Notes: generated by a model from the letters alone, not told the origin. A stretch of 64,000 nucleotides of DNA from Soehngenia longivitae (GCF_004684055.1 NZ_SRIB01000007.1:53592-117591), one strand, 5' to 3'. Counted from the first letter of the stretch, positions 11,953-21,589 are shown. A program made the numbers and translations.

Positions 11953-12697
11953 ATTTTTTATTGAAGAGAAACCAGAAGATAATCTTATAACAATAATTGG
12001 TAAGGACGCTAAACATATTAGAGATGTATTACGAATGAATTTTGGTGATATGATTGAGATTGTCTATGAAAATATTAAATATATATGTAAAATTAATAGT
12101 TTTGATACAAATTCTGTAATACTCGAAATAGTTCAATTTGATAGTATAAGCAATGAGCCAAAATTAAAAATTAATTTATATCAATCGATTCCAAAATCAA
12201 CTAAAATGGAAGTGATTTTACAAAAATGCACAGAAATTGGGGTGACATCATTTACTCCAGTTATTACTGCTAGAACTATAGTGAAAATAGATGATTTAAA
12301 TAAGGAACTAAAAAAAATCACACGTTGGCAAAGTATTGTATATGAAGCTTCAAAGCAATCCAAAAGAGATATAGTACCAAAAGTAAATTCGATAATTAGT
12401 TTTAAAGATGCCATAAATCAGTTTATGAATCAAACAACTATCGTTCCATATGAAAATGAGCATTATCAAGATTTACATTCTACTAGGGAAAAGTACATTA
12501 ATTCAGATCAAGTAAATATTTTTATAGGGCCTGAAGGTGGATTCAGTGAGCAGGAAATAGAAGAACTTAGAGAGATTGATTCTATAGTGGTTTCATTAGG
12601 CCCAAGAATATTAAGAACAGAAACAGCTGGTATAGTAATTTCGTCTATTATATTACATGAAGCATGTGATTTAGGAGTGATTAAATGGAAAGAGTAA
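11945..12697 (+). CDS. rsmE: 16S rRNA (uracil1498-N3)-methyltransferase
   Basis: 250 residues from the ATG at 11945 (MHRFFIEE, the usual RsmE opening); another ATG at 11942 is only three bases earlier and too close to AGAGGAG. SPOUT-class knot motifs: FIGPEGGFSEQEIEEL and LGPRILRTETA near the C-terminus. It methylates U1498 in the decoding region of 16S rRNA. Overlaps prmA upstream and mtaB downstream, so the three are translationally coupled. Confidence 0.95.
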   Translation: MHRFFIEEKPEDNLITIIGKDAKHIRDVLRMNFGDMIEIVYENIKYICKINSFDTNSVILEIVQFDSISNEPKLKINLYQSIPKSTKMEVILQKCTEIGVTSFTPVITARTIVKIDDLNKELKKITRWQSIVYEASKQSKRDIVPKVNSIISFKDAINQFMNQTTIVPYENEHYQDLHSTREKYINSDQVNIFIGPEGGFSEQEIEELREIDSIVVSLGPRILRTETAGIVISSIILHEACDLGVIKWKE

Positions 12698-13974
12698 CAT
12701 TTCATACATTGGGATGTAAAGTTAACCAGTATGAAACCGAAGCAATGATAGAATTATTTAAAAACAAAGGATATAAAATTGTAAGTGAAGAAGACTTTGC
12801 AGACATCTATGTAATAAATACTTGTACTGTTACAAACATGTCTGATAGAAAATCTAGACAATTTATAAGAAAAGCAAAAAAAATCAACCCTGAATGTTTA
12901 GTGGCAGTAGTTGGATGCTATTCTCAAGTATCGCCTGAAGAAGTAGAAAACATTGAAGGCGTAGATGTAATAATAGGTACAAATAACAGAAATATGATAG
13001 TTGAACTTTGTGAAGAATCAAGAAACACTGGAGAAAGAATAAATAAAGTTGTCCAATCGAATCAACTAAAATCATTTGAGGAAATAAAAATAAATACAAT
13101 TGAATCAAAAACAAGAGCTTATTTAAAAGTTCAAGATGGATGTAATCAATATTGTAGTTACTGTATAATACCTTATGCAAGGGGACCGATAAAAAGTAGA
13201 GAATACATTGAAATAGAAAATGAAGTAAAGAAGCTTGCTGAAAATGGTTTTAAAGAAATTGTATTAACAGGCATACACATCGCATCATATGGGAAAGATT
13301 TAGCAGATATAGACTTAAAAAAACTTATTTATAAATTGAGTTTTATAGATGGCATCAAGAGGATTAGGCTAAGTTCAATTGAACCTAGTATAATAGATGA
13401 AGAATTTATGAAAATATCACTTAATACTAAAAAAGTATGTGATCATTTTCATTTATCCCTTCAAAGTGGAAGCGATACTGTATTAAGTAGAATGAATAGA
13501 AAATATAATACAAAAGAATATTACGAAAAAGTTAATTTAATAAGAAAGTATTTTCCATATGCTGGAATAACAACTGATGTCATAGTAGGATTTCCAGGAG
13601 AAACAGATGAAGAATTTAAAGAGACAGTAGATTTCGTCCAGAAGATTGGTTTTTCGAAAATCCATGTATTTAAATTCTCTCCAAGGAAAGGTACAAAAGC
13701 TTACAGCATGAAAGACCAAATACCAAGCAAAATAAAAGAAGAGAGAAGTAAAGTGTTAATTGAAGTAAGTGATAATATGATGTATGATTATCACAAGAAA
13801 TTGATAGGTAAACAAGCAGATGTATTATTTGAATCTAAATATCAAGAAGATTTCTATGAAGGATATACAACCAACTACATTAGAGTGATTAAACAATTTG
13901 AGACAGATATGGTAGGGCAAATTAAGAGAGTAACTCTTAAAGAAATTTTAGATGATAAAATATTAGCTATTTAA
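12685..13974 (+). CDS. mtaB: tRNA (N6-threonylcarbamoyladenosine37-C2)-methylthiotransferase MtaB
   Basis: 429 residues. The N-terminal UPF0004 domain has cluster cysteines 11, 47 and 78; the radical-SAM domain has CNQYCSYC (cysteines 153, 157, 160), GCNQ and the SSIEP motif; a C-terminal TRAM-like tail follows. MtaB makes ms2t6A37 in tRNA. The opening FHTLGCKVNQYETE distinguishes it from MiaB and RimO. Overlaps the end of rsmE by 13 bases. Confidence 0.95.
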   Translation: MERVTFHTLGCKVNQYETEAMIELFKNKGYKIVSEEDFADIYVINTCTVTNMSDRKSRQFIRKAKKINPECLVAVVGCYSQVSPEEVENIEGVDVIIGTNNRNMIVELCEESRNTGERINKVVQSNQLKSFEEIKINTIESKTRAYLKVQDGCNQYCSYCIIPYARGPIKSREYIEIENEVKKLAENGFKEIVLTGIHIASYGKDLADIDLKKLIYKLSFIDGIKRIRLSSIEPSIIDEEFMKISLNTKKVCDHFHLSLQSGSDTVLSRMNRKYNTKEYYEKVNLIRKYFPYAGITTDVIVGFPGETDEEFKETVDFVQKIGFSKIHVFKFSPRKGTKAYSMKDQIPSKIKEERSKVLIEVSDNMMYDYHKKLIGKQADVLFESKYQEDFYEGYTTNYIRVIKQFETDMVGQIKRVTLKEILDDKILAI

Positions 13975-13994
13975 TTGCGAGGAGGTGAGATAGA

Positions 13995-14333
13995 GTGGAT
14001 TGCTTATTTTGTAGTATCATAAATAAAGAAATACCTAGTGATATAATTTATGAAGATGAATTTGTGATAGCAATAAACGATATAAATCCTCAAGCTCCTG
14101 TACATTTCCTGATAATACCAAAGAAACACATCAAGTCATTAAATCAATTAGAAGATTCTGATTTAAGATTCATAACACATATTGCTAAACTAATTCCTAA
14201 ATTAGCTAAAGAATTCGATTTAAATGAAGGTTATAGAGTTGTTAACAATTGTGGGGACTTGGGAGGACAAACTGTTGATCATATTCACTTTCACGTTCTA
14301 GGAAAAAGACAAATGTTATGGCCACCAGGTTAA
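13995..14333 (+). CDS. HIT family nucleotide-binding protein (histidine triad)
   Basis: 112 residues from a GTG placed 6 bases after GGAGGTGA. Zinc-binding CLFC near the start, and the catalytic histidine triad VDHIHFHVLG (His 96, 98, 100). These proteins hydrolyse purine nucleoside phosphoramidates and related adducts; cellular role is often unclear. It sits between mtaB and rpsU, the usual position of the hinT-like gene in Clostridia. Confidence 0.92.
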   Translation: MDCLFCSIINKEIPSDIIYEDEFVIAINDINPQAPVHFLIIPKKHIKSLNQLEDSDLRFITHIAKLIPKLAKEFDLNEGYRVVNNCGDLGGQTVDHIHFHVLGKRQMLWPPG

Positions 14334-14339
14334 AAACAG

Positions 14340-14368
14340 TTGAAAATAAGTTATTTATGATGTATAAT
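14340..14368 (+). promoter_or_regulatory. Promoter of rpsU-yqeY
   Basis: TTGAAA (14340-14345), 17-base spacer, TATAAT (14363-14368). A near-consensus sigma-A promoter about 70 bases before rpsU. Confidence 0.75.
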
Positions 14369-14437
14369 GAGTTAGTGTGAAATCATAGTTAAATGGTGTT
14401 ATATCACTCTTGTAGTTAAGAGGGGAGGGAAGGGTCT

Positions 14438-14620
14438 ATGACAGAAATCAAAGTTGGAGAAAATGAATCTCTTGATAATGCTCTTAAAAGATTTAAGAGG
14501 CAATGTGCTAGATCAGGCGTCATTGGAGAAGTAAGGAAAAGAGAACATTATGAAAAACCAAGTGTAAAAAGAAAGAAAAAATCTGAAGCAGCAAGAAGAA
14601 AGAAAAGCGCTAGATATTAA
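14438..14620 (+). CDS. rpsU: 30S ribosomal protein S21
   Basis: 60 residues, strongly basic, with the family pattern [22 protein letters not shown] and a lysine/arginine-rich tail. S21 sits near the 3' end of 16S rRNA and the Shine-Dalgarno helix. Ribosome binding site GGGGAGGGAAGG. Followed by yqeY in the standard order. Confidence 0.97.
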   Translation: MTEIKVGENESLDNALKRFKRQCARSGVIGEVRKREHYEKPSVKRKKKSEAARRKKSARY

Positions 14621-14636
14621 TGAGAAGGTGTAAAGA

Positions 14637-15080
14637 ATGTCTCTAAAAGATAAACTTATGGATGATATGAAAAATTCCATGAAAAATAAAGACACTATCA
14701 GGAAAAACACTATTACTATGATTAGAGCTGCAATAAAACAAAAAGAAGTAGACGAAAGAAAAGAACTTAACGATGAAGAGATTTTAGACATTATTTCTAA
14801 ACAATTAAAAGAAAAGAAAATTGTAATAGAAGATTTTAAAAAAGGGAATAGAGAAGATTTGGTAGAGCTTACAGAAGCAGAAATGAATATCCTTTTGGAA
14901 TATTTACCAAAGCAATTGTCCTACGAAGAAGTTAAAAATATCGTTAAGGATACTATCGACAATATGGGTGAAGTTACGTCAAAAGACATTGGCAGAATCA
15001 TGAAAGAAGTTATGCCAAAAGTAAAAGGAAAAGCTGATGGTAGCTTAGTTAATAAAGCTGTGAAAGAGCTATTAGAATAA
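14637..15080 (+). CDS. GatB/YqeY domain protein
   Basis: 147 residues: the stand-alone form of the helical domain found at the C-terminus of GatB, with the family segments RKNTITMIRAAIKQKEVD and IGRIMKEVMPKVKGKADGSLVNKAV. Presumed tRNA-binding; a precise role is not established. Ends exactly at a strong terminator. Confidence 0.93.
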   Translation: MSLKDKLMDDMKNSMKNKDTIRKNTITMIRAAIKQKEVDERKELNDEEILDIISKQLKEKKIVIEDFKKGNREDLVELTEAEMNILLEYLPKQLSYEEVKNIVKDTIDNMGEVTSKDIGRIMKEVMPKVKGKADGSLVNKAVKELLE

Positions 15081-15104
15081 CCTGAGGAAACTCAGGTTAT
15101 TTTT
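15076..15104 (+). terminator. Intrinsic terminator after yqeY
   Basis: AATAACCTGAG (15076-15086), GAAA tetraloop, CTCAGGTTATT (15091-15101), followed by T residues. The 5' arm includes the yqeY stop codon. Confidence 0.9.
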
Positions 15105-15163
15105 GTGTAGATAGGAAAATAATGGGTATATTTAAATCAGTTAGTTTAAAAGGAGGTGCTACA

Positions 15164-16456
15164 ATGAGGAAATACAGTAGAATCATTTTGATATTTATTT
15201 TAGTGTTAGCAATTGCCCAAACTACATATTCGGAGAATATCAACAGTAAAGGAAATGTTTATGTTGTGCCGATTAAAGGAGAAATCAACAACGCTACATT
15301 TAATTTTGTTGATGATCAAATAAAAAAATTGAATGAGGAGAATGCGGCGGCTATAATATTTGAAATTGACACTTATGGAGGACTAGTAGATGCAGCAATA
15401 AAGATAAAAGATGCAATAATTGAATCAAATATACCAACTATATCTTTTGTAAAAAACAAGGCTATTTCTGCTGGAGTGCTAGTGACGATAGCTTCTGATC
15501 ATGTTGTAATGTCTGAATCATCAGTAATTGGGGCTGCAGAAACTATACCTAATGATGAAAAAACTTTATCAATGTGGAGATCTGTATTGAGAGATACTGC
15601 ACAATTACGTGGAATCGATCCTATAATTATCGAAGCTATGGCAGATAAAGATATTGAAATTCCAGATGTAATAGATAAGGGTAAATTATTAAGTTTAACA
15701 GCTACTGAAGCTTATGATTTAAATATTGCTGAATTGATTTCATCTGATTATAATGAGATTTTAGATAAATTTGAGATTAATTACTCAAATGTAACGATGG
15801 TTGATGAAAATTTACAGATTCGGTTTTCAAAGATAATATCAAGTCCAATAGTTAGTTCAATTCTACTTACTTTAGGGTTTCTTGGCTTAGTAATTGAAAT
15901 ATTTACTCCTGGTTTTGGTATAGGTGCTGCAATATCATTAATTGGATTTGGATTATATTTTGGAGGAAACATATTGGCTGGAAATTCAGGCTGGACCGAA
16001 ATAGTTTTATTTATAATAGGACTAATATTATTAGGAATTGAAGCTTTAGCACCAGGTTTTGGATTACCTGGCATATCAGGTATAATAATTATATTAGTTG
16101 GCATAGTTTTAGCAATGGATAATATACAATATGCTATAATGTCTTTAAGCATAGCAATTATAGTATCAACATTTTTAGGTATTATACTTGTTAGGAAAGG
16201 ATATAATACCAAATTGTTTAAAAAAGTAATTTTAAGTAGTAAGTTAATGTCTAATAAAGGCTATATAAGCAGTTCTGATAAATCTAATTTAATTGGGAAA
16301 GAGGGGAGGACAGTAACGGATCATAGGCCATCAGGCTTTAGCATAATAGAAAATGAAAAAGTTGATACTATATCAGATGAAGGATTTATATCAAAAGATA
16401 CAGAAGTAATCGTCAGTAAAGTGGAGGGTTCAAAAATAATTATTAGGAGGAGATAG
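15164..16456 (+). CDS. NfeD-family membrane protein with ClpP-like serine protease domain
   Basis: 430 residues from the ATG at 15164, which follows AAAGGAGGTG; an upstream ATG at 15122 lacks a binding site. Signal peptide (about 5-23), then a ClpP/crotonase-like domain with [12 protein letters not shown] and [11 protein letters not shown] (the serine of SAG is the presumed nucleophile), four or so membrane segments (about 235-345), and a cytoplasmic OB-fold NfeD domain. Such proteins partner with flotillin-like proteins; here it overlaps the floA region directly (one base gap). In Bacillus the equivalent is yqeZ. Confidence 0.9.
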   Translation: MRKYSRIILIFILVLAIAQTTYSENINSKGNVYVVPIKGEINNATFNFVDDQIKKLNEENAAAIIFEIDTYGGLVDAAIKIKDAIIESNIPTISFVKNKAISAGVLVTIASDHVVMSESSVIGAAETIPNDEKTLSMWRSVLRDTAQLRGIDPIIIEAMADKDIEIPDVIDKGKLLSLTATEAYDLNIAELISSDYNEILDKFEINYSNVTMVDENLQIRFSKIISSPIVSSILLTLGFLGLVIEIFTPGFGIGAAISLIGFGLYFGGNILAGNSGWTEIVLFIIGLILLGIEALAPGFGLPGISGIIIILVGIVLAMDNIQYAIMSLSIAIIVSTFLGIILVRKGYNTKLFKKVILSSKLMSNKGYISSSDKSNLIGKEGRTVTDHRPSGFSIIENEKVDTISDEGFISKDTEVIVSKVEGSKIIIRRR

Positions 16457-16457
16457 A

Positions 16458-17441
16458 ATGATAGGGACAATATTATTGGCTGTTGTTATAATAATTTTAC
16501 TAATTTTGTTTTTTACATTTGTGCCTGTAGGTTTATGGATAACAGCTTTTTTCTCGGGAGTAAAAGTAAGGATAACAACATTAATTGGGATGAGACTTAG
16601 AAGGGTTGTACCTAATAGAATAGTAAACCCAATGATAAAAGCTACTAAAGGAGGACTAAATTTAGACATAGATGAGCTAGAAGCTCACTACTTGGCAGGC
16701 GGAAATGTCAATACATTGGTAGATGCTTTAATCGCAGCACAAAGAGCTAACATACCATTAGATTTTGAAAGAGCAGCAGCCATTGATTTAGCTGGAAGAA
16801 ATGTTCTAGAAGCTGTACAAGTAAGCGTTAATCCTAAAGTTATAGAAACCCCTAAAATTGCAGCGGTTGCAAAAGACGGTATTGAAGTTATAGTTATCGC
16901 TAGAGTAACAGTAAGAGCAAATATTGAAAGATTGGTTGGTGGCGCTGGAGAAGAAACTATAATAGCAAGAGTCGGAGAAGGTATTGTAACAACCGTAGGT
17001 AGTTCAGATACTCATAAAGCAGTGCTCGAAAATCCTGATAGTATATCTTATACAGTTCTACAAAAGGGGTTAGATGCAGGAACTGCATATGAGATACTTT
17101 CTATCGATATTGCAGATGTTGATGTAGGTAGAAATATTGGAGCAAAACTTCAAATGGATCAAGCTGAGGCTGATAAGAAAATTGCACAAGCTAAAGCTGA
17201 AGAGAGAAGGGCAATGGCTGTAGCTAGAGAGCAAGAAATGAAAGCAGAAGTACAAGCGATGAATGCAAAATTAGTTGAAGCAGAAGCACAAGTTCCTTTA
17301 GCAATAGCCCAAGCATTGAGAGAAGGAAATCTTGGAGTAATGGATTATTACAATATGAAAAACTTATTAGCTGATACAGATATGAGATCTTCTATTTCCA
17401 AATTAACAGAAGAAAACGAACCTAAGAAAGACAACAAATAG
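16458..17441 (+). CDS. floA: Flotillin-like protein FloA
   Basis: 327 residues. N-terminal membrane hairpin (about 3-28) followed by a SPFH-type domain and an alanine/glutamate-rich helical part ([23 protein letters not shown]). Matches the YqfA/FloA family that organises functional membrane microdomains. Starts two bases after the NfeD protein, a conserved operon pair in which the protease-like partner and the scaffold act together at the membrane. Confidence 0.94.
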   Translation: MIGTILLAVVIIILLILFFTFVPVGLWITAFFSGVKVRITTLIGMRLRRVVPNRIVNPMIKATKGGLNLDIDELEAHYLAGGNVNTLVDALIAAQRANIPLDFERAAAIDLAGRNVLEAVQVSVNPKVIETPKIAAVAKDGIEVIVIARVTVRANIERLVGGAGEETIIARVGEGIVTTVGSSDTHKAVLENPDSISYTVLQKGLDAGTAYEILSIDIADVDVGRNIGAKLQMDQAEADKKIAQAKAEERRAMAVAREQEMKAEVQAMNAKLVEAEAQVPLAIAQALREGNLGVMDYYNMKNLLADTDMRSSISKLTEENEPKKDNK

Positions 17442-17452
17442 GAAGTGATGAT

Positions 17453-17899
17453 TTGAATTCTTTAATTGAATTAATTATTGTAATAATGATTTTTGTATTT
17501 AGCAAAAGTTTATCTGAAAAGAAGAAAATAGAATCAAATAAGAAGAATGCTACTCAGAAATTGGATAAGAGATATTTTGAAAAAGAAAAAAAAGATGCTC
17601 CAAAGGATTACAACAAAAATAAAGCTCCTAATTACAAATCAATATCGAGTTTAGAAAATAAAGTTGAGTATGAAGAAGTTGACGATTCCCTTGAAAAAAA
17701 ATTAATTGAATGGGAGAGTAATCTTTATTCTGAGAGTGAGTACGAAAAAGATGCATATGAAAAAGAAGCTTTTAATTATGATGAAAACAAAAAACCAAAA
17801 ATTTATTCTGAATTAGATAAAGATATATTAAAAGGAGTTATTTTCTCTGAAATAATAAGCAAACCAAAATGTAAGAAGAACAATAAGAGCTTCATATGA
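17453..17899 (+). CDS. Membrane-anchored charged protein, function unknown
   Basis: 148 residues from a TTG behind GGAAGTG. One N-terminal hydrophobic segment (about 3-18) followed by a very lysine- and glutamate-rich, probably disordered cytoplasmic or surface tail. I recognise no domain. It is the third gene of the NfeD-floA operon and occupies the slot where Bacillus carries yqfB, yqfC and yqfD before phoH, but it resembles none of them by eye. Its stop codon lies in the loop of the operon terminator, so the last six codons are part of the hairpin. Confidence 0.75.
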   Translation: MNSLIELIIVIMIFVFSKSLSEKKKIESNKKNATQKLDKRYFEKEKKDAPKDYNKNKAPNYKSISSLENKVEYEEVDDSLEKKLIEWESNLYSESEYEKDAYEKEAFNYDENKKPKIYSELDKDILKGVIFSEIISKPKCKKNNKSFI

Positions 17900-17915
17900 A
17901 GCTCTTATTGTTCTA
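17879..17915 (+). terminator. Intrinsic terminator overlapping the end of the upstream gene
   Basis: AACAATAAGAGCTTC and GAAGCTCTTATTGTT are perfect complements (17879-17893 and 17898-17912) around an ATAT loop, followed by a pyrimidine/AT-rich stretch. The stop codon of the preceding gene is inside the loop and stem. Confidence 0.75.
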
Positions 17916-17930
17916 TATTCTAAAATAAAA

Positions 17931-17959
17931 TAGAAAACAGCTAATTAATGTGCTATTAT
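17931..17959 (+). promoter_or_regulatory. Candidate promoter of phoH operon
   Basis: TAGAAA (17931-17936), 17-base spacer, TATTAT (17954-17959), between the terminator and phoH. Confidence 0.4.
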
Positions 17960-17993
17960 GATTATATATACGTAATATATAGGAGGTAAAATA

Positions 17994-18962
17994 TTGTCAA
18001 GCAATAAAGAAACACTAAGAATTACAGTAGAAGATGAAAATATTATAAAGAACTTATTTGGTAATTTAGATAAAAACATTGAGCTTGTGCAAAATAAGTT
18101 AGATGTTAATATTCATTTATTAAATGATGATATAGTTGTAGAAGGAAATCAAGAAAATGTTATTTTAGCTTATAATTTATTAAATTCTTTAATTGACGTG
18201 ATAAAAAAACAAAAATATCTATCTTATCAAGACATTGTTTATTCTATTAACATATTAAAAAACACGAATGATTCAAAAAATCTAGATATAATGAATGATG
18301 TTATAACTATTAGTGCTCAAGGGAAAAGCATAATGCCAAAAACTATTGGGCAAAAAAGATATGTTGATGCTTTAAGGAAAAATGACATTGTATTTGGAAT
18401 AGGACCAGCTGGAACGGGGAAAACATATTTAGCAATGGCAATGGCTGTTCAAGCATTTAAAAACAAAGAAGTCAATAAAATTATACTTACAAGACCTGCG
18501 GTTGAAGCAGGAGAAAGTCTTGGATTTTTGCCTGGAGATTTACAAGAAAAGGTTGATCCATATTTAAGACCAATATATGATGCACTTTTTGACATTTTGG
18601 GTTCGGATAATTTCTTTAAGTTCTTTGAAAAAGGATTAATTGAAGTTGCACCTTTAGCGTATATGAGGGGAAGAACACTGAACTCTTCTTATGTCATATT
18701 AGATGAAGCACAAAACACAACTAATGAGCAAATGAAAATGTTTTTAACTCGCCTTGGATTTGGATCAAAAGCTATTATAACGGGAGATGTGACTCAGATA
18801 GATTTGGTTAGGGGGAAACAATCTGGTCTAGTTACAGTGTCCAAAATATTAAAGGGCATTTCAGGAATAGAATTCATAAATTTAACTAGCGCAGATATTG
18901 TAAGACATCCATTAGTACAAAAGATAATTGAAGCATATGAAAAAGCAGATAATCAAAAATAA
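17994..18962 (+). CDS. phoH: PhoH-like ATPase
   Basis: 322 residues, TTG start after AGGAGG. N-terminal KH-like segment, then the PhoH P-loop ATPase: GIGPAGTGKTYLA, the family stretch ILTRPAVEAGESLGFLPGDL, Walker B VILDEAQNTT and ITGDVTQIDL. It is linked to RNA metabolism; in this family it is almost always next to ybeY, as here with one gene between. Confidence 0.94.
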   Translation: MSSNKETLRITVEDENIIKNLFGNLDKNIELVQNKLDVNIHLLNDDIVVEGNQENVILAYNLLNSLIDVIKKQKYLSYQDIVYSINILKNTNDSKNLDIMNDVITISAQGKSIMPKTIGQKRYVDALRKNDIVFGIGPAGTGKTYLAMAMAVQAFKNKEVNKIILTRPAVEAGESLGFLPGDLQEKVDPYLRPIYDALFDILGSDNFFKFFEKGLIEVAPLAYMRGRTLNSSYVILDEAQNTTNEQMKMFLTRLGFGSKAIITGDVTQIDLVRGKQSGLVTVSKILKGISGIEFINLTSADIVRHPLVQKIIEAYEKADNQK

Positions 18963-18973
18963 AGGTAGATTAT

Positions 18974-20398
18974 ATGAACAGAAAAAGGTTAAAATCAAAT
19001 TCATTGATAAATTATATATACAACAATAAATTAAATACGGTTTTCATACTATTGTTTTTAGTTTCAATGATTGCACTTACTATTAGATATCATAATGTCC
19101 AAACAATTAATGAGTTAGATAATATTTTTAAAAATAACATTGTAAATAGAATCGGAATAAGTTTATTGATTTTAATATTAACATTTGTATTCATATATTA
19201 TTTATATAATCATTCCAAAGAAATAATTTTAAAGAGAAATAATTTAGCATTATTATTTATAATTATTAGTATAAATGTAATTACTAGTTTCTTCCTTAGA
19301 GACTATATTTTGTTTGTTGCGACTTTCTCATTTGGTTCGATTTTAATATCTCAATTGTTAGATTATAAAATTGCTGTAGTTACAAACTTTTTTATGTATT
19401 TAATATTAGCTGTTTTATTACATGGAAATACTGTAAATTTAATAATATCACTAATTAGTGTTAGTACTGCAATATTGCTAACAAGAGAAACAGTACAACG
19501 TAATAAAATAATTTTATGCGGGATACAAATTGGGATATTTAGCATAATTTTGTACACATCATTTATATTAGCTGGTTATTATAGTAAATTAGACTATAGA
19601 ATCGCTATTATTGAGTTATTTATTGGAGGGTTAGTTTCTTCAATAATAGCTTTAGGTACTTTACCAATGTGGGAGAAATTATTTGGAATTTTAACCTCCT
19701 TTAGGTTGATAGAACTTTCAAATCCTAATCAGCCACTACTTAAGAAACTTGCTATCGAAGCCCCAGGAACTTATCAGCATAGTATTTTAGTAGGGAATCT
19801 AGCAGAAGCAGCATGCGAAGCAATTGGAGCTAATTCATTGCTTGCAAGAGTTGGATCGTATTATCATGATATAGGTAAAATAAAAAGACCATTAATGTTT
19901 AAAGAGAATCAATTTGGAATTGAAAATCCGCATGATAAGCTTGATGTACTGCAGAGCTTAGATATTATTATATCTCATAGGGAGGACGGCATTTACTTAG
20001 CTCATGAATATAAATTACCTGATGAATTGATCGACTTTATAGACCAACATCATGGCTCAACTTTAGTGGCTTTTTTTTATAATAAAGCAAAAGAAAATGA
20101 TTTAGATCTTCCACAAGATAGATTTAGGTACAAGGGGAAAATACCTCAAAGCAAAGAAACTGCTATTGTAATGCTTGCCGATTCTTCTGAAGCAGCTGTT
20201 AGAAGTTTAAATGAGTTAGATGAAGAACGAATTACTAAAACAATTAAAAATATCGTTAAATCAAAGCTAGAGGATGAGCAATTGAATGAATCTCATCTTA
20301 CTATTAGTGACTTGTTTATAATAGAAGAAGTTTTCATTAATTATCTAAAAGGAGTCTACCATCAAAGAATACAGTATCAAACAACATTGGAGGGATAG
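18974..20398 (+). CDS. 7TM-HD phosphodiesterase, short PgpH-type (c-di-AMP hydrolase family)
   Basis: 474 residues against about 700 for typical PgpH/YqfF. First membrane segment at about 21-38, then only about 20 residues before the block of membrane segments (about 60-225), so the large extracellular 7TMR-HDED domain is missing. The cytoplasmic HD domain is complete: YQHSILVGNLAEAA, YYHDIGKIKRP (His298-Asp299), SHREDGI, DQHHGSTL and MLADSSEAAVRS. The family degrades cyclic di-AMP. Position between phoH and ybeY is the standard one. Substrate is inferred from the family. Confidence 0.88.
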   Translation: MNRKRLKSNSLINYIYNNKLNTVFILLFLVSMIALTIRYHNVQTINELDNIFKNNIVNRIGISLLILILTFVFIYYLYNHSKEIILKRNNLALLFIIISINVITSFFLRDYILFVATFSFGSILISQLLDYKIAVVTNFFMYLILAVLLHGNTVNLIISLISVSTAILLTRETVQRNKIILCGIQIGIFSIILYTSFILAGYYSKLDYRIAIIELFIGGLVSSIIALGTLPMWEKLFGILTSFRLIELSNPNQPLLKKLAIEAPGTYQHSILVGNLAEAACEAIGANSLLARVGSYYHDIGKIKRPLMFKENQFGIENPHDKLDVLQSLDIIISHREDGIYLAHEYKLPDELIDFIDQHHGSTLVAFFYNKAKENDLDLPQDRFRYKGKIPQSKETAIVMLADSSEAAVRSLNELDEERITKTIKNIVKSKLEDEQLNESHLTISDLFIIEEVFINYLKGVYHQRIQYQTTLEG

Positions 20399-20400
20399 AT

Positions 20401-20853
20401 GTGAGAGTTTTAATAGATAATAGACAATTAAAAATAAATATTGACGATAAAATTGAATCAGCAATTAATGAAAGCATTAAGATATGCCTTCAAGAAGAAA
20501 ATAGAGATTTAAATTATGAAGTAAGTGTGTCGTTTGTAGATAATGAGGAGATAAGACAGTTAAATAAAGATTACAGAAATGTTGACAGGCCAACAGATGT
20601 GCTTTCATTCCCTTTAGATGAGTATGATTATAATTCTAATTATCATATATTAGGAGATATAATAATTTCAACTGACAAAGTAATTGAACAAGCTACAGAA
20701 TTTGGGCATAGCATATTAAGGGAGATTATTTATCTCACAGTTCATAGCATGTTTCATTTATTGGGGTATGATCATATGAATGATGATGATAAAAAAATAA
20801 TGAGAGAAAAAGAGAAATTTGTGCTAAAAGAAATAGGGATATTTAAAACTTAA
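20401..20853 (+). CDS. ybeY: Endoribonuclease YbeY (rRNA maturation factor)
   Basis: 150 residues, GTG start three bases after the previous stop. Metal-binding motif VHSMFHLLGYDHM with His 115, 119 and 125, and the upstream RPTDVLSFPL. YbeY takes part in 16S rRNA 3' maturation and ribosome quality control. It follows phoH and the HD protein in an apparent operon. Confidence 0.96.
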   Translation: MRVLIDNRQLKINIDDKIESAINESIKICLQEENRDLNYEVSVSFVDNEEIRQLNKDYRNVDRPTDVLSFPLDEYDYNSNYHILGDIIISTDKVIEQATEFGHSILREIIYLTVHSMFHLLGYDHMNDDDKKIMREKEKFVLKEIGIFKT

Positions 20854-20866
20854 GAAGGTGGTTAAT

Positions 20867-21574
20867 TTGAATTTAAAAAGGCTTATAAATAGTTTTAACT
20901 ATGCTGTTAATGGAATTATTTCTACAGTTAAAATGGAACGAAATATGAAATTACATTATGTAATAGCCATCATAGTATTGATTTTGAGTTTAATGTTAAA
21001 TTTTACTAAGATGGAGTTTTTAATTTTAATTTTTGCCATAACATTAGTTTTAGTATCTGAATTGTTTAATACTGCTATTGAAAAGACTGTTGATATAATA
21101 ACACCTGAATATCATCCATATGCTAGAGTTATCAAAGACATATCAGCAGGAGCAGTACTCATTGCTAGCATTAATTCAGTAATCGTAGGATACCTCTTAT
21201 TTTTCAACAGATTAAATCCTTTTAAAGATATTGTGTTGGAGAAAATAAAGAATTCTTCTGTTTATTTAACTTTTATAGCTTTAATCATAGTCGTCTTAAT
21301 TGTGATTGGGTTAAAGAGTAAATTTTATAAAAAAAAGGGTACTCACTTTCAAGGGGGTGTAGTAAGTGGACATAGCGCCATTGCTTTTCTTATTGCCACA
21401 ATACTATCAACCCTTATAGATAATTTACTTACCATTACATTATCCTATGGATTGGCTTTTTTAGTAGCAGAAAGTAGAGTTGAAGGGGAGATACATTCTA
21501 CAAGAGAGGTAGTATTTGGAGCTTTGATAGGGATTTTAGTAGGGATAATAATTTTTCAATTTATATATAAATAA
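20867..21574 (+). CDS. Undecaprenol/diacylglycerol kinase fused to a PAP2-type phosphatase domain
   Basis: About 235 residues from the TTG at 20867 (binding site AAGGTGG); a GTG at 20858 would add three residues. N-terminal half is a DgkA-type integral membrane kinase, with the conserved VLVSELFNTAIEKTVD helix. The C-terminal half is a PAP2 acid-phosphatase-like membrane domain with SGHSAIAFL and IHSTREVVFGALIG. A kinase that phosphorylates undecaprenol joined to a domain resembling undecaprenyl-pyrophosphate phosphatases suggests lipid carrier recycling for wall synthesis. The PAP2 motif set looks partial, so its activity is uncertain. Confidence 0.88.
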   Translation: MNLKRLINSFNYAVNGIISTVKMERNMKLHYVIAIIVLILSLMLNFTKMEFLILIFAITLVLVSELFNTAIEKTVDIITPEYHPYARVIKDISAGAVLIASINSVIVGYLLFFNRLNPFKDIVLEKIKNSSVYLTFIALIIVVLIVIGLKSKFYKKKGTHFQGGVVSGHSAIAFLIATILSTLIDNLLTITLSYGLAFLVAESRVEGEIHSTREVVFGALIGILVGIIIFQFIYK

Positions 21575-21589
21575 TAAGGAGAGAGCAGA

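Noticed and set aside
15781..16212. 143-codon open frame on the - strand inside the NfeD-like gene
   Set aside because: Antisense shadow of a membrane domain; no family resemblance and no start signals.
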